13,206 nucleotides of DNA, taken from contig JANWIS010000105.1 in assembly GCA_025449775.1 (NCBI GenBank), positions 1-13,206 of the forward strand, written 5' to 3'. Source of the stretch: Ignavibacteriaceae bacterium. GTDB taxonomy: Bacteria; Bacteroidota; Ignavibacteria; Ignavibacteriales; Ignavibacteriaceae. Below are positions 6,533-13,206 of the stretch, one piece after another. Position 1 is the first letter of the stretch. The number at the start of each line of letters is the position of its first letter. The notes below the pieces were generated by a model that saw only the letters and a list, made by a program, of their open reading frames with translations, searched no databases and was not told where the DNA came from. The position numbers and the translations under genes were made by a program.

Positions 6533-6565
6533 AAAATAAAAAAGGGACGTTCGGTATTCGTCCCT
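6533..6565 (-). terminator. Rho-independent terminator after tRNA-Phe
   Basis: Read on the minus strand: a 7-bp stem AGGGACG / CGTCCCT with a 9-base loop, followed at once by a T-rich run (TTTTTATTTT). The stem has five G-C pairs, making this the strongest classical terminator in the window. It begins 8 bases after the tRNA 3' end and would end transcripts of tRNA-Phe and any read-through from glmS. Its U-tract lies about 45 bp upstream of the next gene. Confidence 0.88.
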
Positions 6566-6573
6566 AATCGACG

Positions 6574-6646
6574 TGGGCAGAGACGGAATTGAACCGCCGA
6601 CACATGGATTTTCAGTCCATTGCTCTACCGACTGAGCTATCTGCCC
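6574..6646 (-). tRNA. tRNA-Phe (anticodon GAA)
   Basis: A 73-base cloverleaf is visible. The acceptor stem is GGGCAGA paired with TCTGCCC plus discriminator A. The D-arm is GCTC...GAGC. The anticodon stem ATGGA/TCCAT carries the loop CTGAAAA with anticodon GAA. The T-arm is GGCGG TTCAATT CCGTC. The 3' CCA is not encoded (ACG follows instead), so it must be added by CCA nucleotidyltransferase. It lies 48 bp downstream of glmS and only 14 bp after an AT hairpin, with a terminator just beyond it. It may be transcribed by read-through from glmS or from a promoter at the glmS 3' end. Confidence 0.97.
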
Positions 6647-6660
6647 GAAAAATTGTGGTC

Positions 6661-6684
6661 AAAAATAAGGATAAACTTATTTTT
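6661..6684 (-). terminator. AT-only hairpin between glmS and tRNA-Phe
   Basis: Exact 9-bp arms AAAAATAAG (6661-6669) and CTTATTTTT (6676-6684) enclose a 6-base loop. On the transcribed strand the structure ends in five U residues that form part of the stem, giving an A-tract/stem/U-tract layout. It starts 10 bases after the glmS stop codon. It is a possible weak, bidirectional terminator or RNA 3'-end structure. Only one G-C pair is present, so termination is probably incomplete, allowing read-through into the tRNA. Confidence 0.45.
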
Positions 6685-6694
6685 CTCAAAAATA

Positions 6695-8527
6695 TTATTC
6701 TACTGTAACGCTCTTTGCAAGATTTCTCGGTTGATCGACATCCAATCCTTTTTTTACAGCAATATGATATGCAAGAAGCTGAAGAGGAATTGATGTTAGT
6801 ATAGGTGTTAACATCTCAATCGTCCTGGGAATTTTAATTGAGTAATCTACCAGCTCATCAATTTCATCATCACCTTCGTCAGCAATTGCAATTATTCTGC
6901 CTCCTCTGGCTTTAACTTCCTGTATGTTGCTTAATATTTTTTCATAAGTCGAATCTTTAGGAGCAACGAAAACCACAGGCATATCTTCATCGATTAACGC
7001 AATTGGTCCGTGTTTCATTTCTGCAGCCGGATAACCTTCGGCATGAATGTACGAGATCTCTTTTAATTTTAGTGCACCTTCAAGTGCAACCGGAAAATTA
7101 TATCCTCTTCCAAGGTATAAGAAGTTACGTGAATCTTTAAACTCTTCAGCAAGTTTTTCAATTCCTTCATTGAGTTTAAGTATAATTTCAATCTTCTCCG
7201 GAAGTCCGATCAATGCTTCAGTAATTTTTTTACCTTCTATTGAGCTTAAACCTTTTTTGCGACTAATCAGCAAAGTAATTAATGCAAGAACCACAAGTTG
7301 TGATGTAAATGCTTTTGTTGAAGCGACTCCAATTTCGGGACCTGCATGTATATAAACACCGCTCATACTTTCACGAGCGATTGTGCTACCAACTACATTA
7401 CATATCCCGAGAACTAGTGCACCTCTGCTCTTTGCTTCTTTCAAAGCAGCAAGTGTATCAGCAGTTTCACCGCTTTGTGAAATAAATAAAATTGAATCGT
7501 CAGCAGAAATCACCGGATTCCTGTACCGGAATTCAGATGCATACTCAACTTCCACAGGAATCCTTGCATATTGTTCCAGCATATATTCACCTACAAGTGC
7601 CGAATGCCATGAGGTTCCGCATGCAGAGATAAGAATTCTTTTTGAACTGACAAGCCTGTCGATTACATCTATAAGTCCGCCAAGCACTGCTTCACCTGTA
7701 TCGGCAACTAATCTTCCCCTCATTGAATTTCGTACAGACTCAGGCTGCTCCATAATTTCTTTAAGCATGAAATGGGAGAATCCTGCTTTATCAAGTTCAT
7801 CAAGGCTCATGTTGATTTCATGTATTTCTTTTTCAATTTCAGTATCGGCAATTGTTCTTACAGAATACCTGTCTTTAAATATCTCAGCGAATTCTCCGTC
7901 ATCCAGATAAATTACATTCTTTGTATGAGCAAGTAATGCTGAAACATCTGATGCTAAAAAATTTTCATCTTTACCAAGACCGATCACTAAAGGAGAACCT
8001 TTTCTTGCAGCAATAATTTTATCAGGTTCCTTTGAATAGATTACTGCAAGACCGTATGTTCCTTCAATTTCGTTCAATGCCATCTGAACTGATTTGGTTA
8101 AGTTATATCCTTTTCCCAGAAAGCTGTCAATCAGGTGAGCAAAGACTTCGGAATCAGTATCAGTTTCAAATTTATAGCCGAGTGATTTTAATCCGTTCTT
8201 TAGCTTCTGAAAGTTTTCTATAATTCCGTTGTGTATGATGAACAGTGTCCGGTCAGAATTTGTATGTGGATGTGCATTCAATTCATTCGGAATTCCATGA
8301 GTTGCCCAGCGTGTGTGACCAATACCGATTACAGATTTTAATTTCTGTTCATTTATTTTTTCTTCAAGTAATGATACTTTCCCTTTATTTTTTATAATCA
8401 CAGGCAGATTGTCCTGAATAATTCCAATACCAGCTGAATCATAACCACGGTATTCAAGACGTTTTAGTCCTTCCAATAATATTGGGACACAATTTCTATT
8501 TCCTATGTAACCGACTATTCCGCACAT
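6695..8527 (-). CDS. glmS: Glutamine-fructose-6-phosphate aminotransferase (isomerizing)
   Basis: 610 residues, matching the 609-residue E. coli enzyme. It makes glucosamine 6-phosphate from fructose 6-phosphate and glutamine, the entry step to peptidoglycan and lipopolysaccharide amino sugars. The ATG at 8525-8527 is fixed because the next codon is the N-terminal nucleophile cysteine (MCGIVGYIG). The class II glutaminase domain (1-240) shows YRGYDSAG at 27-34, HTRWATHG at 71-78, HNGIIENF at 99-106 and TDTDSEVF at 122-129. The first SIS domain has ACGTS at 302-306, SQSGETADT at 350-358 and ASTKAF at 402-407. The second SIS domain has LGRGYNFPVALEGALKLKE at 472-490 and AEMKHGPIAL at 502-511. 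The C-terminal DQPRNLAKSVTVE (598-610) is canonical. No glmS ribozyme fits into the 69-bp upstream gap. An AAAAGAG sequence upstream may serve as ribosome binding site. Confidence 0.98.
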   Translation of the reverse strand: MCGIVGYIGNRNCVPILLEGLKRLEYRGYDSAGIGIIQDNLPVIIKNKGKVSLLEEKINEQKLKSVIGIGHTRWATHGIPNELNAHPHTNSDRTLFIIHNGIIENFQKLKNGLKSLGYKFETDTDSEVFAHLIDSFLGKGYNLTKSVQMALNEIEGTYGLAVIYSKEPDKIIAARKGSPLVIGLGKDENFLASDVSALLAHTKNVIYLDDGEFAEIFKDRYSVRTIADTEIEKEIHEINMSLDELDKAGFSHFMLKEIMEQPESVRNSMRGRLVADTGEAVLGGLIDVIDRLVSSKRILISACGTSWHSALVGEYMLEQYARIPVEVEYASEFRYRNPVISADDSILFISQSGETADTLAALKEAKSRGALVLGICNVVGSTIARESMSGVYIHAGPEIGVASTKAFTSQLVVLALITLLISRKKGLSSIEGKKITEALIGLPEKIEIILKLNEGIEKLAEEFKDSRNFLYLGRGYNFPVALEGALKLKEISYIHAEGYPAAEMKHGPIALIDEDMPVVFVAPKDSTYEKILSNIQEVKARGGRIIAIADEGDDEIDELVDYSIKIPRTIEMLTPILTSIPLQLLAYHIAVKKGLDVDQPRNLAKSVTVE

Positions 8528-8596
8528 AGCATTGCTCTTTTCAGTTTATAGTTTTTTTAGTTGTTAAATATTTATTTTCAACAATAATAATAAAGA

Positions 8597-11500
8597 TTAT
8601 CTTACTTTTGCCAACTTTTGAGTAATAGTTTTTGTTTTATCAGGGAACTTCGCAATAACTTTATACAGATATACTCCATTTCCTATTTCATCGCCATCCT
8701 GATCACGTCCATCCCAATAGATCTTATTAAAATTAGTAATTAAATCAGGAGCACCAAGCCTTATATCTCTGATTAATCTTCCTGCAATTGTATAAATTTT
8801 TATATCCAGTTCGTCAGGCTTTTCATCTCCTTTAAGAAGAAAGGTAAAATGAGTATTACTTGCAAACGGATTAGGATAATTATATACATCAGTTATATCA
8901 TTTTCAGAGAACACGTTAAAAATAATTCTGTAAGATGTAGAATCAAAGAAGTTACCAGAAGCATCTTTGGCCAGAATTTCGAGAGTATGTCTTCCATCTT
9001 CTAATTCAGGTTTCCAGGTTGCAGTAAACCTTGAATTCGGATATTCGGTATATGTCCAGTCTAAATCTTCCTGGTAAAAATGCATTGGAATATTGTTGTG
9101 AACAATTGTAAAATAACTTGTATCTAGTGGTAACGGACCATTGTCTTCCAATGTAATAATAACTTCAGGAGTAGAAGAAACAATATCATTATCTATAATG
9201 GGCTGTCCGTCAAATGTAACATCAAATAATGGTCTTATCGAATCCCTGGCAACAAAGAAATTTTCATCTATGAGGTTATTGAAATAGAAATATTCTCTTT
9301 TATTTTGTTCACCAAAAACCTGGATGGTGTTTTCGAATAAAAGTCTTTCAGTTTCAATCGTATGTTGAACAGGGTTAGATGAACTATCAGCAGGTACATT
9401 TACTGTCGGGCTAAACAGCAAGCTATCCAAACCATTAAGATAAAAATTTAAATTCAGTGTATCGGCAGGAAGATCTCCATAACTACTTGCCTTAAAATCA
9501 AATGTAATCGGCAAGCCTTGCAATAGTGAATCCTGATGAAAATTAAAATCTTCTCTTTCAAAATAAACATCTGACAGCGGATGATAATCAATATGTAAAT
9601 TTCTTAGTTCCATTGGTTCAGTAGTAGTCAAGCTCGAATCAGTCAGATCGAATTTAATACGTATACGATTATAAACTTCAGCATCAGTTCCTGAAAGTGA
9701 AATTGAGTCCGGAATATCAACCTGAAGCGTATCCCATGCTTTTGTGATAGAATTTTCTCCTAATAAATAAGTTTTAAGCTGACCGGTAGGACTCGGAGTT
9801 ATAAAATTATATTTCAGACTGTTCCACCAGGCAACTGGTCCAACTGTATTTGAAGTTGCGGTTCCATTAGCATCAACATAGTAGCCGGCAAATTTTCCAA
9901 ATTTTGGTGTAATGGTTGGGAATAAAAATACTGAGGCATAAATGTCGTCATTCTTCCAATCCCAGCACCATGCAAAATAATGTGCAAAACTTGAAGGGTG
10001 CGGTTCTCTTGCAAGAAATTCTTCTTCAAAAAATCCATCGCTTAATTTATACTTTCGTAAATAGTTATTGAAGTATTCGCTAGTGTAAATATATTCTCCA
10101 TGAACAAAAAAACCTGTAAAGCCTTGATAATAACTGACTCCGAAAAGAGTTAAATCAGGTCTGACAAGAGACCAATTATTTGAAGGATCAAACATCCTAA
10201 CAATTGATACATGATTCCCAAGCGAATCTCCGATAGTAATATTATAAATGTACTGACCATCAGAATTTAAATATTGAGGACCATTAGTAATAGTTCCATC
10301 ATTCCAGTTTAGAATGCCTGTTGGGACATCAACCGTATCAATCACTTCTGTTGAAGTATTAATTCTGACAAGCTTATTTGGTTTACCAATTGCAACATAA
10401 AGATTGCCATCGCTGTGATAAACAATACTATGAAGCACTGTATCACGGAAATTTGAGAATGATCCATAAAAATCACCTTCAACAGTTCCGTTATTTCCTG
10501 TTCCAACTCTATATATCATAGATTTTTTTGTTGAATCGGTTACATAGAAATATATGTTTGCAAAATATAAATATGTTCCATCAGTAGTTAAGCTTGTCAG
10601 TTTTAAACTATCCGGAAGCGGAGGATTAATTAAAAAATCTTTTATAAAAGTTTTCGCTGAAGGTCTTGCAGAAAGCGGATCCGTGTTGAGAAGTAAACTC
10701 TTAGTTAGTTCAGAATATTTTATGTTGTAAGTAGAAAAAGTTTTCAAAATATTTTCATGAGCATAATAGCCATTCTTGCTCTCGCTCATTACTGAAAAAC
10801 TTTTAACCGGGCTCCAGTTACCGAATTGATTACCGTCGAATATTCTTGCCCTCCAAAAGTAAACACCATTTGACAAAGCCGGTGAAGTCCATTTTACAAA
10901 CGCTCCTTGAGGTGTTAATTCACCCGATTCGAATAAAGGTGAAGTAAAAAAAAGCGAAGTATCAATCTGAATATAATATTTGAGATCTTTATGGAGGTAA
11001 TAACCTATTTCAGAAAAATCAAATTCTATTTGGTTTGATGTAGAGACAAAACCATCCGTTGGTTTTAAAGCACTCGGTTCACTTATGTTGAATATTATAA
11101 AGAGTGACGTCCCTATATTATCTGTATGATCTACTTCCATTATAACATCGGTTTCATTTACTTTAGCAATCAGACGATACAATCCACCTTTGTTAGGAGC
11201 CCATGTAAAATAAACAGAATCTTTCTCGGCAAAATTTGGTCGTTTTATTAAACCAACCTGGTAAGATGTATCAGGTAAGTTTGCTAATAGTTCGATTGCT
11301 ACTGAGTCATTTGGAAAAACTGTACCCCAATTATAAATCTTTACTTTTACAGAAATAGTGTCACCAACAAGAGGATTCTCAGGGCTTAAAGTTATATCTG
11401 TAGATTTGATTTCAAAATCCGGATAGTTGGGCAGAGCAAGCTTCATTACTGGATCACCAAGATATGTAAGAAGACTAATCTGGGTACCATAAATTCCACC

Positions 11501-13206
11501 TGAAGGAACTCTGTTCTTTGAATTCATTATTGCTTTTCCGATTACAAAATTTCTCAAGTTAAATACTTCATCGAAAAACGTTTCATTTATCAATTTGCCA
11601 ACACCCCAATATGTTAACCCTGAACTTCCATAAAATCCTACACTACCCTTTCCTTCCACTTTATTAAACTGTTCACCAAACACATCCTGATTATCAAAGT
11701 GTGCAGTGTAACAAGTCACACTTAAAATAACAGGCAGTCTTCCTTCATTTTCAAGAAGATAAATATCATCATTTGTAAAAACGAGATCCCATTGATAACC
11801 GCCGCCATGTCCGTAATAATTTAACAGACAGGCTCCTTTATTTATCTCTTCTCTTATTTTAGGTCCTTCACCTTGGTAAGGTACATGTTCGGGTTTACTT
11901 GGATAGCGGAAAACATATGAAGCTGAATATCCATGCGGCTTAACAAAAGTATTTCCCAGATAGAAACTTGCATCATTAAAACCAAATTGTAATTCATCCG
12001 TAAAATTTATTCCTGAAGCCAGCATTAAAACATTTTGTTTCCAAGGTTTTGAAGGATCATCAGGATAGTTAAAAAGTTTTTGTAATAAAATATTTCCTTC
12101 TTGTACAGTTTCAATTGATAACCTGCCTATTGCAAGATCTGGTGAAGGATCCGCACCTGATACTGCAACAATGAGATTATCACTTGCAGCCTGACCATAT
12201 GTAGTTGTAAAGTAAGGAATCGATGGAATAAAATTTGGACGGCTGGATTCTAAAAGTCCTCTGTAATCATAACTCATATCGCCTAAAAGTACAATATAAG
12301 ACGGTGCAGGTAATTGCCAATTATCAAATGAATGCTTGACAAAATCCTGAAGTGCAAAAGGATTCAGCAAACCATACGAATACTCATCGTAAATATCCTG
12401 AACATCTATTATCATTAACCTCGGATTAGAAATACTTAAATCAGGAAAATTAATATATCTAAAACTTTTAAGCTGCTCTGCAATATTTCTGAATTTGCCA
12501 TGTGTTATAATTATATAATCCGCTCCATTAGCTGAACTGTTAAGATCAGAAGATACATCAGCTCTGATTGAATCAACTGAAGAAAAATGATCACTTGATG
12601 CCAAAAAATATTCTGTAGCTACACTCATTGTATCGATAAAATGTACGAACGAAAATGCCTCATTAAAGTATATCAGTTTATGTTTACTTGGTATATATAT
12701 TCGTATATCAGTGCCTTCCCAATCAAACATTGCATATCTGTTAATCCCGCTATTGTCGTAATTAATAAAATCATAATATTTTCCGAAAGGAGAATTTCCT
12801 CTCCAGTAATCAAATTCAAACCAATTAATTCTTATTTCATCATCATCAACATCAAAGCATAAATCTCCTCTGACTTCTACAGATAGATTGTTGCCCGGAA
12901 AAATCGGAATACTATCCAGAGAAGTATGAAACCTTTTTTCGAATACTACATTTTCTTGTCCGTTCCAGATAATATGTCCCAATAGTTTATCATTGATACT
13001 TATATATGCTTTATGATCATTCTGACATTGATAGCTGTTTCTGATTCCCTGCAATGCAACTCTTAACCTGACATAAGGTGAATCAGGAACAAACCAACTA
13101 GGAAAAGTTTCAAAATATTGGTTAAAGACATGTGTTGGTACACTATCTTGTGAACTTGCTCTATCCCAGAACCAATAATCGCGGTCACCTAATGGAGGAG
13201 CATATC
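8597..13206 (-). CDS. Gingipain-like C25 cysteine peptidase with T9SS sorting domain, PorU2-like (5' end outside window)
   Basis: At least 1535 residues; the frame stays open to the window edge, so the N-terminus and signal peptide are missing. The first in-frame start-like codon is a TTG at 13052-13054, but about 50 more codons are open upstream, so it is an internal leucine. Residues are numbered here from that leucine. Beta-rich N-terminal part to about 150. C25 peptidase about 175-540, with LLGDMSYDYRG (256-266), PDLAIGR (305-311), catalytic-type His416 in YYGHGGG and Cys448 in SVTCYTAH, ending at LGDPVMKL. CARDB-like domain about 547-655. Fibronectin III-like about 658-755. Propeller-like repeats about 815-1060. 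Further Ig-like modules to 1380. Type A sorting/FlgD-like domain 1389-1485 (NYPNPF, IYTIAGR, WDGRDQDGDEIGNGVYLYKV). Probably exported by T9SS to the cell surface. A sortase-like (PorU2) role is inferred; a secreted protease is the alternative. Confidence 0.9.
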   Translation of the reverse strand, partial: YAPPLGDRDYWFWDRASSQDSVPTHVFNQYFETFPSWFVPDSPYVRLRVALQGIRNSYQCQNDHKAYISINDKLLGHIIWNGQENVVFEKRFHTSLDSIPIFPGNNLSVEVRGDLCFDVDDDEIRINWFEFDYWRGNSPFGKYYDFINYDNSGINRYAMFDWEGTDIRIYIPSKHKLIYFNEAFSFVHFIDTMSVATEYFLASSDHFSSVDSIRADVSSDLNSSANGADYIIITHGKFRNIAEQLKSFRYINFPDLSISNPRLMIIDVQDIYDEYSYGLLNPFALQDFVKHSFDNWQLPAPSYIVLLGDMSYDYRGLLESSRPNFIPSIPYFTTTYGQAASDNLIVAVSGADPSPDLAIGRLSIETVQEGNILLQKLFNYPDDPSKPWKQNVLMLASGINFTDELQFGFNDASFYLGNTFVKPHGYSASYVFRYPSKPEHVPYQGEGPKIREEINKGACLLNYYGHGGGYQWDLVFTNDDIYLLENEGRLPVILSVTCYTAHFDNQDVFGEQFNKVEGKGSVGFYGSSGLTYWGVGKLINETFFDEVFNLRNFVIGKAIMNSKNRVPSGGIYGTQISLLTYLGDPVMKLALPNYPDFEIKSTDITLSPENPLVGDTISVKVKIYNWGTVFPNDSVAIELLANLPDTSYQVGLIKRPNFAEKDSVYFTWAPNKGGLYRLIAKVNETDVIMEVDHTDNIGTSLFIIFNISEPSALKPTDGFVSTSNQIEFDFSEIGYYLHKDLKYYIQIDTSLFFTSPLFESGELTPQGAFVKWTSPALSNGVYFWRARIFDGNQFGNWSPVKSFSVMSESKNGYYAHENILKTFSTYNIKYSELTKSLLLNTDPLSARPSAKTFIKDFLINPPLPDSLKLTSLTTDGTYLYFANIYFYVTDSTKKSMIYRVGTGNNGTVEGDFYGSFSNFRDTVLHSIVYHSDGNLYVAIGKPNKLVRINTSTEVIDTVDVPTGILNWNDGTITNGPQYLNSDGQYIYNITIGDSLGNHVSIVRMFDPSNNWSLVRPDLTLFGVSYYQGFTGFFVHGEYIYTSEYFNNYLRKYKLSDGFFEEEFLAREPHPSSFAHYFAWCWDWKNDDIYASVFLFPTITPKFGKFAGYYVDANGTATSNTVGPVAWWNSLKYNFITPSPTGQLKTYLLGENSITKAWDTLQVDIPDSISLSGTDAEVYNRIRIKFDLTDSSLTTTEPMELRNLHIDYHPLSDVYFEREDFNFHQDSLLQGLPITFDFKASSYGDLPADTLNLNFYLNGLDSLLFSPTVNVPADSSSNPVQHTIETERLLFENTIQVFGEQNKREYFYFNNLIDENFFVARDSIRPLFDVTFDGQPIIDNDIVSSTPEVIITLEDNGPLPLDTSYFTIVHNNIPMHFYQEDLDWTYTEYPNSRFTATWKPELEDGRHTLEILAKDASGNFFDSTSYRIIFNVFSENDITDVYNYPNPFASNTHFTFLLKGDEKPDELDIKIYTIAGRLIRDIRLGAPDLITNFNKIYWDGRDQDGDEIGNGVYLYKVIAKFPDKTKTITQKLAKVR

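Noticed and set aside
7383..7910. 175-codon open frame on the plus strand
   Set aside because: It lies wholly antisense to glmS, whose conserved motifs run through the region; its protein is serine-rich low-complexity typical of an antisense shadow.
8560..8582. Inverted repeat GTTG...CAAC between the peptidase and glmS as a terminator
   Set aside because: The stem is interrupted by unpaired bases, the inner part would need a 2-base loop, and no U-tract follows on the minus strand.
8528..8596. glmS ribozyme or riboswitch upstream of glmS
   Set aside because: Only 69 AT-rich bases are available and no conserved ribozyme core is visible.
9814..10038. 74-codon minus-strand frame inside the C25 peptidase gene
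   Set aside because: Overlaps the peptidase gene in another frame; no recognisable protein features and the host frame is uninterrupted.
13052..13054. TTG as the start of the C25 peptidase
   Set aside because: The frame is open for 50 further codons to the window edge with peptide of the same character (YWFWDR, FPSWFVPDSPYVRLRV), and no signal peptide follows the TTG.

Overview
The window is an AT-rich chromosomal segment in which every convincing gene lies on the minus strand. It most resembles the Bacteroidota/Chlorobiota/Ignavibacteriota side of the bacterial tree, and an Ignavibacteria-type organism is my best guess. The main reason is a giant gingipain-like cysteine peptidase that ends in a type IX secretion (T9SS) type A sorting domain. 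Shine-Dalgarno sequences are also weak or absent before most genes. The lineage is inferred from protein style and was not checked by a search.

In transcription order (right to left): (1) 13206-8597 is the 3' part of a large secreted C25 peptidase, cut by the window edge at its N-terminus. (2) 8527-6695 is glmS (glucosamine-6-phosphate synthase). It is followed by an AT-only hairpin, tRNA-Phe(GAA) at 6646-6574 and a strong intrinsic terminator. (3) 6488-5751 is a short exported protein of unknown function with DUF3108/TapB-like features. A perfect dyad lies just before its start codon. (4) 5664-4768 is purC (SAICAR synthetase), followed by an 11-bp AT-rich hairpin. (5) 4673-89 is a tight six-gene cluster, pgsA-pgpA-cinA-thpR-recA-recX, with overlaps or gaps of under 20 bp. 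It joins phosphatidylglycerol synthesis, NMN/nucleotide salvage and RNA 2H phosphoesterase genes to homologous recombination and its modulator. (6) 1-88 is non-coding and begins with a perfect short palindrome that may belong to a dispersed repeat family.

The set is mostly housekeeping: cell-envelope precursors (glmS, pgsA, pgpA), purine synthesis (purC), translation (tRNA-Phe) and DNA repair (recA, recX). No mobile element, CRISPR array, phage gene or defence island is visible. The less ordinary material is the mosaic C25 peptidase, with a probable beta-propeller between its peptidase and sorting domains; the pgsA-to-recX operon, which may start from a leaderless promoter; the AT-only hairpins after stop codons; and the dyad before the exported-protein gene. 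I see no clear sign of a wholly new system.
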